Notes: a model not told the origin generated them from the letters alone. A DNA stretch of 64,000 nt from Terasakiella pusilla DSM 6293 (GCF_000688235.1 NZ_JHYO01000012.1:62001-126000); one strand, 5' to 3'. Counted from the first letter of the stretch, positions 45,228 to 55,547 are shown. Translations and numbers: made by a program.

Positions 45228-46179
45228 AGCCTTACTCGTTCTCCTCACCCTGACGGCCTGCACCCCTCATATTGAGGGATTGGGCAAACGCACACAGGTC
45301 CCTGATCTTGACGGCGACACGTTTTATGTCGCCCAAGACGGGGTTCGTCTGCCCTTGCGCATTTGGGAACCAAAAGAACCTGCAAAAGCCGTCCTTATCG
45401 GGGTCCATGGCTTTAACGATTATGGCAACTTTCTCACGCCGGGGATGGAAACCTTTCTGCAGGACAATGCCATCAAGCTGATCACCTATGATCAACGCGG
45501 GTTTGGTAAGTCTGCCACACGTGGTTTCTGGCCCGGTAAAGAAGCCTTGGTCAATGATCTGGCAAATATCATTCATCTGGTTCACAGCCGCTATGAACAC
45601 CTCCCCCTTTATGTGATGGGGGAAAGTATGGGCGGGGCGGTTGTCGTCAATACCCTGACGCAGGTGAAACCCTTGCCCATTGAAGGCGCGATCCTGTCGG
45701 CCCCTGCGGTCTGGGGGCCAAGTTCTTGGCCGTGGTATCAAAAAGCCACCCTCTACGCCATGAGCTACACCATGCCTTGGCTGACCCTGTCGGGTGGTGG
45801 CATTGTCCAGCCGACAGACCATCTGGAAAATTGGAAAAACTGGAGCCTTGATCCCCTCGTCATCCGCAACACCCGCGTAGATGCCATGTGGGGCGTCAGC
45901 TGGTTGATGGAAGATGCGCTCAACGCCGCGCCTGATTTGGACGTCCCGACCTTGATGCTGTATGGGGCCAATGACGAAGTGATCCCCCATAAACCCACCG
46001 CACAGTTTGTCAAAAAACTACCTGCCAACGTCAAGGTCGCGTATTACCCCGACGGCTGGCATTGGCTCTCACGCGATCACAACGGCCCGACCATTTGGAA
46101 AGATGTCGTCAGCTGGATCAACACCCCCGCAAAAGACCTGCCATCCGGTGCAGATCAGGACGCGCGAAAGAACTTCTAG
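45211..46179 (+). CDS. Lipoprotein alpha/beta hydrolase (monoacylglycerol-lipase-like)
   Basis: A 322-aa protein. A lipobox ends at Cys17 (LLTLTACTPH), so it is probably anchored to the inner leaflet of the outer membrane or outer face of the inner membrane. Catalytic triad: Ser in MGESMGGAVV, Asp in LYGANDEVIP, His in DGWHWLSRD. The fold and LITYDQRGFGKS resemble lysophospholipases/monoacylglycerol lipases. Coupling to an export ATPase suggests an envelope-lipid role (inference). Confidence 0.87.
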   Translation: MLNTLKALLVLLTLTACTPHIEGLGKRTQVPDLDGDTFYVAQDGVRLPLRIWEPKEPAKAVLIGVHGFNDYGNFLTPGMETFLQDNAIKLITYDQRGFGKSATRGFWPGKEALVNDLANIIHLVHSRYEHLPLYVMGESMGGAVVVNTLTQVKPLPIEGAILSAPAVWGPSSWPWYQKATLYAMSYTMPWLTLSGGGIVQPTDHLENWKNWSLDPLVIRNTRVDAMWGVSWLMEDALNAAPDLDVPTLMLYGANDEVIPHKPTAQFVKKLPANVKVAYYPDGWHWLSRDHNGPTIWKDVVSWINTPAKDLPSGADQDARKNF

Positions 46180-47384
46180 GCCTGCCCCTCAGGGGTTCTA
46201 TCCAACGGATGCTTTTGCTGTTGATAGAGCAAAAGCATCGGACCAAAGGCGGCAAACACCGTCAGGAACCAGAAAGAATAGGCATAGTCTACATACAAGA
46301 ACAGTGTCGTATAGCTGATAATCACGACTCCACGGATAAACAGATTGATCCGTTGCGTGTACGCTATAAACCGCCCGATGACGTCGTTTGACACCAACTC
46401 CATCGCAATGGTCTGGCGCGAAATCCGTGATAGGCTGTTAAATACCCCCCACCCGACAGAGACAACACAAAGGCTGACGATCCCATCCTCAAAAATCAAA
46501 AAGGCTGTCACCAACACAAATCCACATACGGCGGTGACAAGGCTGACATAAGGGTCAATCCGTGTCAGCAACATGCCGGAAAAAGCCCCCGTTAAAATCG
46601 CGCCCACCGTGTAGGACAAGGTGACCAACGCTAACGACTGCGCGTCACTCTTTAACACGTCGGCGACAAAAACCGGCTTGATTATATTCAACAGCATCAC
46701 ACAGATGAACGGAATATTCCCCGCCGTCACCAGATAGATCAAAGCTTTGTTAAAATTCAGATCATCGCTTGCGGCCGTGATCTTCTTGGCCTGCAGCGGG
46801 CGCACCGGCTCGTCAATCCGCCCAAACAAAAAGGCCGATAGGGCAAGACTTAAGGCGCAGACAATAAAAATCGCTTCCATCGGCAGGATATCCAGCAACA
46901 ACACCGCGATTGTCCCCGCACTAAAGGCCGCAATCTGGTTTTCCACTTCCAGCCAACCGTTTAGCTTGCCATAATTTTCCCGCACCGTAAGGGATTGGGC
47001 CAAGGCCCCGCGTGCGGTGTAATAAAAATTAAAATAGACCTGCATCAAGACATAAGCGACCAACAAGGACGTCAGATAGATCATCCCGCCAATGGGCAAA
47101 AAGGCCAAGGCGCAGAAAAGAAGACAGCCACAGGTCGAGGTGGTCATCAACACGGTCGTGCGTTGCCCGCGATCAATAATCCGCCCGATCATCGGCATGA
47201 TATACATAATCAAAAAGATCGTGATCGTCGCAAGAATGGTAAAGGTATTGCTGCTGGATTCTTTAATAAATAGCCACGGGATCAGGATGGACGCGATCCC
47301 GACCGCGGCAGACGCACAAAAGTTCGCCAGCAACATTTGACGGATTTTGCGTTCCAGCAAGAGGGGGGAGATTTTGAGCCGCAC
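46176..47384 (-). CDS. MFS transporter
   Basis: A 402-aa protein with about 12 hydrophobic segments. The GRIIDRGQR loop between segments 2 and 3 is a degenerate MFS motif A. GTG start at 47384 overlaps the GST stop by one base (TAGTG), with GGAAG upstream. Substrate unknown. Convergent with the hydrolase gene, 4-bp overlap. Confidence 0.82.
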   Translation of the reverse strand: MRLKISPLLLERKIRQMLLANFCASAAVGIASILIPWLFIKESSSNTFTILATITIFLIMYIMPMIGRIIDRGQRTTVLMTTSTCGCLLFCALAFLPIGGMIYLTSLLVAYVLMQVYFNFYYTARGALAQSLTVRENYGKLNGWLEVENQIAAFSAGTIAVLLLDILPMEAIFIVCALSLALSAFLFGRIDEPVRPLQAKKITAASDDLNFNKALIYLVTAGNIPFICVMLLNIIKPVFVADVLKSDAQSLALVTLSYTVGAILTGAFSGMLLTRIDPYVSLVTAVCGFVLVTAFLIFEDGIVSLCVVSVGWGVFNSLSRISRQTIAMELVSNDVIGRFIAYTQRINLFIRGVVIISYTTLFLYVDYAYSFWFLTVFAAFGPMLLLYQQQKHPLDRTPEGQA

Positions 47385-48037
47385 TAGACTTCCGCTTCGT
47401 CAATGACCCATGCTTCGTCCTGTGCAGCCTCGACCCACTGTTGCATGGGCGCAAAATCCCGGATCGCCTCGCTATACTCTTGCAACGGTCCTTCAAGCGC
47501 AACGCCATAGCTGTTAAAGCGCCAAACAATCGGGGCGTACATAGCATCCGCAATGGTAAAGCCACCAAACAGGAACGGGCCTGCTTGCGTCTTGCGTGCC
47601 AGACAGTTTTGCCAACTGTCTTTGACCCGTTCGATCTCAAGCTGACATTCCGGCGTGACGGAGAAATCGTCCACAACGCGACGAATATTCATCGGCATTT
47701 CATTGCGGATGGTAAAAAAGCCGGAATGCATTTCCGCGGCAACAGAACGGGCAAGTGCACGTTCCTGAACATCAACAGGCCACAGCCCCGCACCGGGATT
47801 GCTGTCGTTGAGATACTCACAAATCGCCAACGAATCCCAGATACAAAAATCATCCACTTTCAAGACAGGAACCTTGCCCGCCGGTGAATGGGTAAGGATT
47901 TTATCCTTAAAACCGTCCTGCATCAACGCAATGACAATTTCATCAAACTCCAGCCCAAGATGCTTCATCACCAACCAAGGACGCAGGCTCCAGGACGAAT
48001 AATTTTTATTCCCCATGACGAGAGTGTAGCGTGACAT
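47384..48037 (-). CDS. Glutathione S-transferase family protein
   Basis: A 217-aa protein. N-terminal thioredoxin-like domain with GNKNYSSWSLRPWLVMKHL (Ser in SSWS probably catalytic) and SPAGKVPVLKV, DSLAICEYL; helical C-terminal domain follows. Coupled to the MFS gene. Substrate unknown. Confidence 0.88.
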   Translation of the reverse strand: MSRYTLVMGNKNYSSWSLRPWLVMKHLGLEFDEIVIALMQDGFKDKILTHSPAGKVPVLKVDDFCIWDSLAICEYLNDSNPGAGLWPVDVQERALARSVAAEMHSGFFTIRNEMPMNIRRVVDDFSVTPECQLEIERVKDSWQNCLARKTQAGPFLFGGFTIADAMYAPIVWRFNSYGVALEGPLQEYSEAIRDFAPMQQWVEAAQDEAWVIDEAEV

Positions 48038-48089
48038 GATTTCCTCCGTTATTGTGTAAAAAACATATCTTTAAAAAAGGGTAAAGTCT

Positions 48090-49475
48090 ATGGCCGCAAC
48101 AGAATATCTCATTAAAAAGAGTGATTTAGACCCTATTCCCCTTGTGCCTATTGCACCAGAGGAATTCGATAAATGGTTGAAAAAGCAAAACAAAGACATC
48201 CAAAACTGGGTGGGTGCAAATGCTTTTAGCGCGCGCGCAGGCAGCTTCCTCTTACTCCCCTCCAAGAAAGGCGAGATCGACCAAGTGCTGGTTGGCATCT
48301 CTAAAGACCGAACCATGTGGGATTACGCAGCCCTGCCCGCAACTTTGCCCGAAGGAACTTATAAGATCAAAGGCCGCCTGAAAGATGAAGAGGCTGACGC
48401 CGCCTGCCTCGGCTGGTCATTGGGCACCTATAGCTTTGATTGGTACAAAGAAAGCACGAAAGAATTCGCCACTCTTGTTCTCCCCAAAAATGTTGATGAG
48501 ACACGCTTGGATGCCCTTGCTGGCGGGATTGAACTGACCCGTGACCTGATCAACATCCCCGCTGCTGACATGGGGCCGGTTGAACTGGCCCAAGCCGCGC
48601 GTGACCTTGCGGCTGAGTTTGGCGGGCAATGTTGTGTAATCGAAGATCAAGACCTGCTGGAACACAACTTCCCTGCCGTCTATGCGGTGGGTAAGGGCGC
48701 TGCGGAAGGCCGACGCCCGTGCCTGATCGATATGGTCTGGGGCGAGGAAAAAGCCCCAAAAGTGACACTGGTCGGCAAAGGCGTTTGTTTCGACACAGGG
48801 GGGCTGGATATCAAACCCGCTGCCTTTATGAAGTTAATGAAAAAGGACATGGGGGGCGCAGCCCACGTCTTGGGTCTTGCCAAAGCCATCATGGCTGCCA
48901 ACCTACCCATCAATCTGCGCGTCATCATTCCAGCGGTGGAAAATGCGGTATCGGATAAAGCCATGCGCCCACTGGATGTGGTCGAATCCCGCAAAGGTAA
49001 AACCATCGAGATTGGGCATACCGATGCGGAAGGTCGCGTGGTACTGGCCGACGGTCTTGCGTTGGCCTGTGAAGATAAGCCCGAACTCATCCTTGATTTT
49101 GCGACCTTGACCGGTGCAGCCCGCGTCGCCCTTGGCACCGAACTACCCGCGCTGTTTAGCAACAACGACAAATTGGCCAATGATCTTTTGGCAGGCGGAA
49201 CGGCAGAAAATGATCACATGTGGCGTCTGCCGCTGTGGAAGCCCTATCGTAAATTGATTGATGGCAAAACCGGCGATCTGTCCAACGAATCTGCCGCCCC
49301 TTATGGGGGGGCGATCACAGCCGCCCTGTTCCTTGAAGAATTTGTCGATCATGACATTCCTTGGGCGCATATGGATGTGATGGGCTGGAACACCTCTTCG
49401 CAGGCTGGTAAGCCCGAAGGCGGCGAGGCCATGGGCCTACGTGCTGCCTTCCATATGATAAAAAATCGGTTTTAG
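48090..49475 (+). CDS. Leucyl aminopeptidase family protein (M17)
   Basis: A 461-aa peptidase. The metal-binding and catalytic blocks are GKGVCFDTGGLDIKP, MKKDMGGAAHVLGLA and GHTDAEGRVVLADGLALA, diagnostic for M17 dinuclear-zinc aminopeptidases. It lies in the cytoplasm and removes N-terminal residues from peptides. Slightly shorter at the N-terminus than PepA, closer to the PepB-like branch. Confidence 0.92.
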   Translation: MAATEYLIKKSDLDPIPLVPIAPEEFDKWLKKQNKDIQNWVGANAFSARAGSFLLLPSKKGEIDQVLVGISKDRTMWDYAALPATLPEGTYKIKGRLKDEEADAACLGWSLGTYSFDWYKESTKEFATLVLPKNVDETRLDALAGGIELTRDLINIPAADMGPVELAQAARDLAAEFGGQCCVIEDQDLLEHNFPAVYAVGKGAAEGRRPCLIDMVWGEEKAPKVTLVGKGVCFDTGGLDIKPAAFMKLMKKDMGGAAHVLGLAKAIMAANLPINLRVIIPAVENAVSDKAMRPLDVVESRKGKTIEIGHTDAEGRVVLADGLALACEDKPELILDFATLTGAARVALGTELPALFSNNDKLANDLLAGGTAENDHMWRLPLWKPYRKLIDGKTGDLSNESAAPYGGAITAALFLEEFVDHDIPWAHMDVMGWNTSSQAGKPEGGEAMGLRAAFHMIKNRF

Positions 49476-49535
49476 GGATATTAGGGGTTGCCCTTCTAGG
49501 GCAGCTCCTCTAAAACTGTTCGAAACCGTAACGAA

Positions 49536-49901
49536 ATGGCTGTAATCATGGGCGTTGAACTCGAACCGGTCCAAGCGTTGGACCTTTGGCGAAAAGCAAT
49601 TCTGGAAAGTGTACGTAGAGATGGGCCAGACCTGTCTGCGCGTCAAATGGCGTTGTTGCTGACGGTCTACCTTACACCGCCACCCCATACCGTGCGCGGT
49701 CTGGCACAAACACTCAATGTCTCTAAACCCGCCATCACACGGGCGCTCGATCGTCTTGGTCAAATGGAACTGTTGCGCCGCAAGGTCGACGACAATGACC
49801 GACGTAGTGTGCTTGTCCAACGTACAGTCAAAGGCTCTGTTTTCCTGCGTGAATTTGGGGAAATCATCGTCCAAAGCGCAGATAAGATGGGCGAAGAGTG
49901 A
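49536..49901 (+). CDS. MarR-like winged-helix regulator
   Basis: A 121-aa protein with a winged-helix core: SARQMALLLTVYL, TVRGLAQTLNVSKPAITRAL (recognition helix) and DRRSVLVQRTVKG wing. Shorter than usual MarR (about 140-160). Starts at 49536 or 49548 are both possible; no strong ribosome site. Target unknown. Confidence 0.78.
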   Translation: MAVIMGVELEPVQALDLWRKAILESVRRDGPDLSARQMALLLTVYLTPPPHTVRGLAQTLNVSKPAITRALDRLGQMELLRRKVDDNDRRSVLVQRTVKGSVFLREFGEIIVQSADKMGEE

Positions 49902-49974
49902 TTTGCCTCACAGGTAAGTGGGCCCCCCTCGCCTAAGATCATCTGATCCTTTTTGTGAATGAGGGGTCAAACCT

Positions 49975-51003
49975 GTGAAAATCAAGAGAAGCGACCTTGA
50001 CTGGGCCGTCACCCAAAATATCCTGAACCCACAACAGGCAGATGCCTTGTGGACGGGCTTGTGCACCCGGACGGAACCCGACACCAAATTCAGCGTCACC
50101 CATGTTCTTTATTATCTCGGCGCCTTGATTATTATCGGCGCCATGAGCTGGTTTATCACCGATGCATGGGACCGGCTTCATTCGTCCATTCTGTTGATCG
50201 TCTCCGGTGGCTACCTGTTGGGCTTTTTGCTGGTGGGGAACCTGATGTGGTTTAAATCCCAACATCGCATCCCGGCGGGCCTATTCATCACCATTTCCAT
50301 CTGCCTGACGCCGTTATTTATCTATAGTTTGCAGCGCGCATTGCATCTCTGGCCCCATCAAAACCCGGGGGATTATCACTCGTTCTTTTCATGGGTCAAT
50401 GGCGGCTGGTTTGCGATGGAACTGGTGACGCTGATCTCCGGCCTTATTGCCCTCAGACTCTATAAGTTCCCGTTTATGAGTGCCCCTGTCGCGCTTGTCC
50501 TGTGGTTTATGTCCATGGACCTGACGCCGATCCTGTTTCAAGGCGAAGGATCGATTTATGAACAACGTAAATGGATGTCGCTGGTTTTTGGGCTAATCAT
50601 GATTGCCGGATCCTATATGATTGATCGCAACACCAAAGAAGACGTAACCTTCTGGGGCTATTTGTTTGGCTGCATCGCCTTTTGGGGCGGCCTGACACTG
50701 CTAGACGGGGATAGCGAACTGTCGCGCTTTGCCCATTTTGCCATCAATGTGGGCTTAATCGCGCTATCGCTTTTCCTAGACCGGAAAGTCTTTTTAATCT
50801 TTGGCGTGTTTGGGGTGGTGATTTATCTTTATCACCTGTCTTCCCATCTATTTGAAGACTCGCTGACCTTCAGCATCGCGCTCAGTGCACAAGGACTGTT
50901 GCTGGTATATCTCGGCATCCTCTACAACAAACATCACGACAAAGTTGAACGCCACCTCACCCCTTACATTCAAAAATGGCGACCACGCAAGACCCAGGCA
51001 TAA
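49975..51003 (+). CDS. DUF2157-like multi-span membrane protein
   Basis: A 342-aa protein. A short soluble N-terminus (residues 1-40) precedes about nine to ten hydrophobic segments. The N-terminal plan (a small helical domain, then VLYYLGALIIIGAMSWF) resembles DUF2157. GTG start with GAGGGG nine bases upstream. Function unknown. Ends at a bidirectional terminator. Confidence 0.72.
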   Translation: MKIKRSDLDWAVTQNILNPQQADALWTGLCTRTEPDTKFSVTHVLYYLGALIIIGAMSWFITDAWDRLHSSILLIVSGGYLLGFLLVGNLMWFKSQHRIPAGLFITISICLTPLFIYSLQRALHLWPHQNPGDYHSFFSWVNGGWFAMELVTLISGLIALRLYKFPFMSAPVALVLWFMSMDLTPILFQGEGSIYEQRKWMSLVFGLIMIAGSYMIDRNTKEDVTFWGYLFGCIAFWGGLTLLDGDSELSRFAHFAINVGLIALSLFLDRKVFLIFGVFGVVIYLYHLSSHLFEDSLTFSIALSAQGLLLVYLGILYNKHHDKVERHLTPYIQKWRPRKTQA

Positions 51004-51035
51004 AAAAGCCGCCTCTTTTTCATGAGGCGGCTTTT
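51002..51035. terminator. Bidirectional terminator between the DUF2157-like gene and ptsN
   Basis: GCCGCCTC and GAGGCGGC form a perfect 8-bp stem flanked by A6 and T4. Confidence 0.88.
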
Positions 51036-51054
51036 AAACTTATTCCTGACCCTT

Positions 51055-51522
51055 TCAAGCAGCTTGCGTACTCTCGCATTGCTCGGTCAGGACAGCGTAA
51101 AGTGCGTCATTGGTATCAGAACCACGCAGTTTTTCGCACACGTTATCGTCACGCAACAGACGCGAGACACGTGCCAGCGCTTTCAGATGGTCTGCCCCGG
51201 CACCTTCCGGTGCCAACAGCAAGAAAATCAGATCGACAGGGTCGTCGTCGATAGCATCAAAATCAATCGGTTTTTCAATACGGGCGAAAAGACCGTATAA
51301 CCCATCCAGTTCATTGAGCTTGCCATGCGGGATTGCAATGCCCTTGCCGACACCTGTGGTGCCCAGGCGTTCGCGTTCCAGCAGCACGTCGAAGATTGCC
51401 CGTTCATTCAGTCCGGTAATGTTTGCGGCGTGATGTGCCAACTCTTGCAGGGCTTGCTTTTTGCTTGTCGCACGCAAGTCTGCAACAACACGTTCCGGTG
51501 TTAGAATTTCTGAGATTTCCAT
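51055..51522 (-). CDS. ptsN: PtsN, nitrogen-PTS EIIA
   Basis: A 155-aa protein with the phosphorylated His66 in GIAIPHGKL. It is the terminal acceptor of the PTS-Ntr chain and controls potassium, nitrogen and carbon responses by protein contacts. Lies downstream of rpoN and hpf, the conserved order. Confidence 0.94.
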   Translation of the reverse strand: MEISEILTPERVVADLRATSKKQALQELAHHAANITGLNERAIFDVLLERERLGTTGVGKGIAIPHGKLNELDGLYGLFARIEKPIDFDAIDDDPVDLIFLLLAPEGAGADHLKALARVSRLLRDDNVCEKLRGSDTNDALYAVLTEQCESTQAA

Positions 51523-51566
51523 GTATAGACTACTCTTTGGTTCCTACTCTAAATATCGGCACGTTT

Positions 51567-52145
51567 TCACGCGCTTGTTGACTCTGCCGTGGCAGGGTCA
51601 ATCCAGCCGATATTACCGTCCTCACGACGGTATACCACATTTACGCTACCATTTGCACTGTTTCTGAAAACCAGTACAGGTAGGTCGGCCAAGTCCATAC
51701 GCATAACCGCGTCGGCTACAGCCAGCTTGTGGATTTTGGTGTCCACTTCGGCCACAATAGCCGGAGCGGTTGCTTCTTCTGCGATCTCTTCTTCGTGACC
51801 GGAGAAAACAGTATGTTGCGCCTGTTCTATCTGGATACGGTCCTGATCGCGGTGATGATCGCGCAGGCGACGCTTGTAGCGTCTTAACTGCTTGGCGATC
51901 CGTTCGATCCCTTCGTCAACAGCGGCATAGGCATCACCTGCCAAACCACGACCTTGCACATGGATTTCTTTGCCCACATGAACCGTAATATCTGCCTTGA
52001 ACTGATGTTTATCCTTGGAGATCGTCGCCGTGCCTTCGACCGCTTTGTCGAAGTATTTTTCTGTATTGGCTTTGAGCGTGTCTTCAATGTGTGAACGCAG
52101 GCTGTCGCCAACGTCCATCTGTTTACCTTGTACAGCAATTCTCAT
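51567..52145 (-). CDS. hpf: Ribosome hibernation promoting factor, long form
   Basis: A 192-aa protein. Residues 1-100 form the S30AE/YfiA domain (MRIAVQGKQMDVGDSLRSHI) and residues 130-190 the C-terminal dimerisation domain (RMDLADLPVLVFRN, YRREDGNIGWI). It dimerises idle ribosomes. The upstream 52146-52381 has no gene and no clear terminator for rpoN. Confidence 0.94.
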   Translation of the reverse strand: MRIAVQGKQMDVGDSLRSHIEDTLKANTEKYFDKAVEGTATISKDKHQFKADITVHVGKEIHVQGRGLAGDAYAAVDEGIERIAKQLRRYKRRLRDHHRDQDRIQIEQAQHTVFSGHEEEIAEEATAPAIVAEVDTKIHKLAVADAVMRMDLADLPVLVFRNSANGSVNVVYRREDGNIGWIDPATAESTSA

Positions 52146-52381
52146 ATCTGAAGTTTCCTGCTTGTTATTGGCCTTGTCTCTATTAGCCGACCATCAAGCG
52201 CATCTTTCATTTTAAAAACGTCATACAAAGTGATGAAGCGTCTCTCATCGCGCGAAGGCCGGGAACTTAGTGGCAGAGTCCCTATATGTCAATAGTCTTA
52301 GTTTATGCCTTTCCTGTTAGACTCACCTTGATATGCATCATAATCATTTGGGTCGTATTTTGGAGAATTCAATTTCTCTTC

Positions 52382-53905
52382 TTATATCAAAGCTTTCTTT
52401 TCTCGCCTTCTTTGTACCGATGAAGGAATATTCAACGCTTCGCGGTATTTTGCCACAGTTCTACGGGCAATGTCGATTCCATCATTTTTCAACAATTGGA
52501 CGAGTTTATCATCCGAAAGTATCTTGGTCGCCGGTTCGTCGTCGATCAATCGTTTTATGCGGTACTTCACCGATTCTGCAGAATGGGCATCGCCGCCTTC
52601 TGAACTGTTGATCGCGGAGGTGAAGAAATACTTCAGCTCAAAAATCCCGCGCGGTGTCGAGATGTATTTGTTGGAGGTCACACGCGACACCGTACTCTCA
52701 TGCATCTCAACCACCTCTGCAATATCGCGCAGGACAATCGGCTTCAGGTGCTCAATCCCTTTTTTAAAGAACATCTCCTGCTGGCGCACAATCTCGGTCG
52801 ACACCCGCAAAATCGTCGTTGCGCGTTGGTGCAGGGATTTAACCAGCCAGTTGGCATTCTGAAAACATTCACTAATGTAGTGTTTAGACTCTTTATCCAG
52901 CCCCATTTGGGTGACTTCGGCATAATAGGTATTATCCACCAACACTTTAGGCAAATTATCACTATTCAGCTCCACCAGCCATTTACCTTTCAGACCGCGC
53001 TTCATGATAATATCCGGCGTGATCGCTTGGGCATCACTTGTATCAAAAGCAAAGGCGGGTCTAGGGTCGAGGGCTTGAATTTCCGACATCATGTCAGCCA
53101 GATCTTCCTGATCGACCCGACAAATTTTCATCAAGGCCGGAAAGTCGCGCTTACCCAGCAACTCCAGATTATCAACCAAAGCTGCCATCGCCGGATCAAA
53201 GCGGTTTTTGTCCTTAAGCTGAAGCGCCAGACATTCTGCCAGATTGCGGGCAAAGATCCCAATCGGGTCCAGCCCTTGCAATTGATCAAGCACCCGTTCA
53301 ATCCGGTCCACATTGCACGACAAACTTTCCGCAATTTCTGCGACATCGCCCGTGAAGTACCCACTTTCATCAAGAAATTCCAGCAAGTGAGTGCCGATCA
53401 GTCGTTCCATCGGATCATCGATATCCAGATTGATCTGTTCCAGCAAATGGTCGCGCAAAGAAATATCGGCGCTTAAATTCTGTTCCCAATCAAAGCTGTC
53501 GCTGTCGCCACCGGCACCACCATAGCTTGTCGTATCCAGCCCACCCGACCCGGCAAGGGTCTGGTCCCCCGGTGTATCGCTGCTCCATTGATTATCCACA
53601 TCGGCATCAATCGAGTCTGAGCTACTGTTGCTTTCGTTATTGAAGTTAATATCTTCAAGGCCGGGCGCACCAATGTCATCAGCCCCACTGGAAGTGTCTT
53701 CACTTTGCAGCGCCTCCACAGCTTCCTGCACCGGGGCATTCTCGCTTTCATCGCGTTGCAGAAGCGGGTTTTTCTCCAACTCTTCTTCCACAAACGCCCC
53801 AAGCTCCATGTTGGACATTTGCAACAGTTTGATCGCCTGCTGCAACTGAGGCGTCATCACAAGGGACTGGGACTGTTTTAAATCTAACCTGACGCTGAGT
53901 GCCAT
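52382..53905 (-). CDS. rpoN: RNA polymerase sigma-54 factor
   Basis: A 507-aa sigma-54. Region I is the Q/L-rich start (LKQSQSLVMTPQLQQAIKLLQ), region II is acidic (about residues 50-130), and region III holds the core-binding part, the HTH (MHESTVSRVTSNKYI) and the RpoN box (ARRTVAKYREAL). GGGGG precedes the ATG. 13 bp after lptB. Confidence 0.96.
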   Translation of the reverse strand: MALSVRLDLKQSQSLVMTPQLQQAIKLLQMSNMELGAFVEEELEKNPLLQRDESENAPVQEAVEALQSEDTSSGADDIGAPGLEDINFNNESNSSSDSIDADVDNQWSSDTPGDQTLAGSGGLDTTSYGGAGGDSDSFDWEQNLSADISLRDHLLEQINLDIDDPMERLIGTHLLEFLDESGYFTGDVAEIAESLSCNVDRIERVLDQLQGLDPIGIFARNLAECLALQLKDKNRFDPAMAALVDNLELLGKRDFPALMKICRVDQEDLADMMSEIQALDPRPAFAFDTSDAQAITPDIIMKRGLKGKWLVELNSDNLPKVLVDNTYYAEVTQMGLDKESKHYISECFQNANWLVKSLHQRATTILRVSTEIVRQQEMFFKKGIEHLKPIVLRDIAEVVEMHESTVSRVTSNKYISTPRGIFELKYFFTSAINSSEGGDAHSAESVKYRIKRLIDDEPATKILSDDKLVQLLKNDGIDIARRTVAKYREALNIPSSVQRRREKKALI

Positions 53906-53918
53906 GGCCTACCCCCGC

Positions 53919-54707
53919 TTACAAACTGAAACGGTCGCCAAGATAGACGCGGCGCACATCTTCGTTGCCGACGATGTCTTCCGGGCTCCCTTCCATCAGG
54001 ACAGAGCCGTCGTGAATAATATAAGCGCGATCAATGATATCCAGCGTTTCACGCACGTTATGGTCCGTAATCAAGACACCCAGACCCCGGTCTTTCAAAT
54101 GCTTCACCAGATCACGGATATCACCAACGGCAATGGGATCGATCCCGGCAAACGGTTCGTCCAGCAAGATAAAGTGCGGCTGTGAGGCAAGCGCACGGGC
54201 AATCTCAACACGGCGACGCTCTCCACCGGACAGGGCCAAGGCGGGCGCGCGGCGCAAGTGGGTAATGGAAAATTCCGCCAGCAAGGCTTCAAGGCGGGCT
54301 TCGCGGCGGTTGCGTTTTGGCTCCACCACTTCCAGCACGGCACGGATATTCTGCTCGACGGTCATGCCCCGAAAGATCGAGGCTTCCTGCGGCAAATACC
54401 CGATCCCAAGACGGGCACGGCGATACATGGGTAAGTCGGTGATGTTCTGACCATCCAGTGTGATGCTGCCATAATCAGGCGCAATCAGCCCTGTGATCAT
54501 ATAAAAGCACGTGGTCTTCCCGGCCCCGTTCGGCCCCAGCAGACCGACGACTTCGCCGCGCTGAATGGACAGGCTTGCCCCACGTACAACCGGACGCTTT
54601 TTAAAGCGTTTCCCCAAGCCATCCGCAACCAGCCCCTGGTTATTGGTCACCAGTTCTGGTTTAGACTTTGTTGGAATCGGTATTTCTTTGGTCATAGGAT
54701 ACGCCAA
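53919..54707 (-). CDS. lptB: LptB, LPS export ABC transporter ATPase
   Basis: A 262-aa ATPase with Walker [10 protein letters not shown], signature LSGGERRRV, Walker [14 protein letters not shown] and the LptB-specific [15 protein letters not shown]. It powers LPS extraction from the inner membrane with LptFG (not in the window). Confidence 0.96.
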   Translation of the reverse strand: MAYPMTKEIPIPTKSKPELVTNNQGLVADGLGKRFKKRPVVRGASLSIQRGEVVGLLGPNGAGKTTCFYMITGLIAPDYGSITLDGQNITDLPMYRRARLGIGYLPQEASIFRGMTVEQNIRAVLEVVEPKRNRREARLEALLAEFSITHLRRAPALALSGGERRRVEIARALASQPHFILLDEPFAGIDPIAVGDIRDLVKHLKDRGLGVLITDHNVRETLDIIDRAYIIHDGSVLMEGSPEDIVGNEDVRRVYLGDRFSL

Positions 54708-54728
54708 TCTTGGTTAGGGTTGGCACCA

Positions 54729-55547
54729 TTATTGCACAGATTTTGTTGTTGGCAAGACCAACCCGCGCACACGGTTGTCATTTGTGCCAGCACAAGCTTT
54801 CAAACGGCTCACATTTGTCTTCAAATTCACGGTGGCGGAACAGCCATTCAGGATATTGCCGCCGCGCTTGATCTTGACAGAACCGGTCAGGGTTGCAACC
54901 CCGCTGTTCACGTTATAAACGCCCTTGTCTGCCGTCACATGCTCCGTCTTCGTGATAATCACCACATTGCCAAAGGCGTTGACGCGGTGGACCTCACTTT
55001 GGCCCTGTTTGTTTTTACGAAACAGGGCAGCAATCACATCCGCCTTAATCTCGCGACCTTCGCGCACGGCGGTTGCATTGCCACGGGCGACGGCTTGCGC
55101 GCGTTCTTCCCAATATTCCAGCGTGCCGTCGGCGCTGATGGTATCATCAGGTGTTCTTAACGTCGGACGCCCGCCGGACATCACCATGATGGCGCGTTTT
55201 AAGTCATAGACCGCACGATCCCCGGTTGCCGTTTCCGTATCCGACGTAATTGTCACCCCGCCCAACGCTTCCAGACGGTGAATGTTGGTATTGCCGCCCG
55301 CATCGCTGGCTTCATCCAAATAATAGGCACGCAGTTCTTCCGCATTGACGGTCACATTTGCCCGTTTGGCAACCGCATTGCCTTGCGCGATGATCAGCTT
55401 TTCGTTTTGCTGCCACTCAATCCCGTTATCCGCGTAAATTTCCAAAGGCGCACTTGTTGAACCGCTGGCGAGGTTGATATCCTGAGCAAATGCTTGCCCG
55501 CTCAACAGACTAAAAACCAGTGCAAATGAAGCAATACGTTTAATCAT
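54729..55547 (-). CDS. lptA: LptA, periplasmic LPS transport bridge protein
   Basis: A 272-aa protein with a signal peptide (cleavage near AFA-QD) and an OstA-type beta-jellyroll (ADNGIEWQQNEKLIIAQGNAVAKR and repeated ...ADGTLEYWEERAQAVARGNA units). Longer than E. coli LptA, as is usual in alphaproteobacteria. Overlaps lptC by 4 bp. Confidence 0.92.
   Translation of the reverse strand: MIKRIASFALVFSLLSGQAFAQDINLASGSTSAPLEIYADNGIEWQQNEKLIIAQGNAVAKRANVTVNAEELRAYYLDEASDAGGNTNIHRLEALGGVTITSDTETATGDRAVYDLKRAIMVMSGGRPTLRTPDDTISADGTLEYWEERAQAVARGNATAVREGREIKADVIAALFRKNKQGQSEVHRVNAFGNVVIITKTEHVTADKGVYNVNSGVATLTGSVKIKRGGNILNGCSATVNLKTNVSRLKACAGTNDNRVRGLVLPTTKSVQ

Noticed and set aside
49478-49512. 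Terminator after the M17 aminopeptidase
   Set aside because: TTGCCCT/AGGGCAG can pair but no T run follows, so it is not reported as a terminator.
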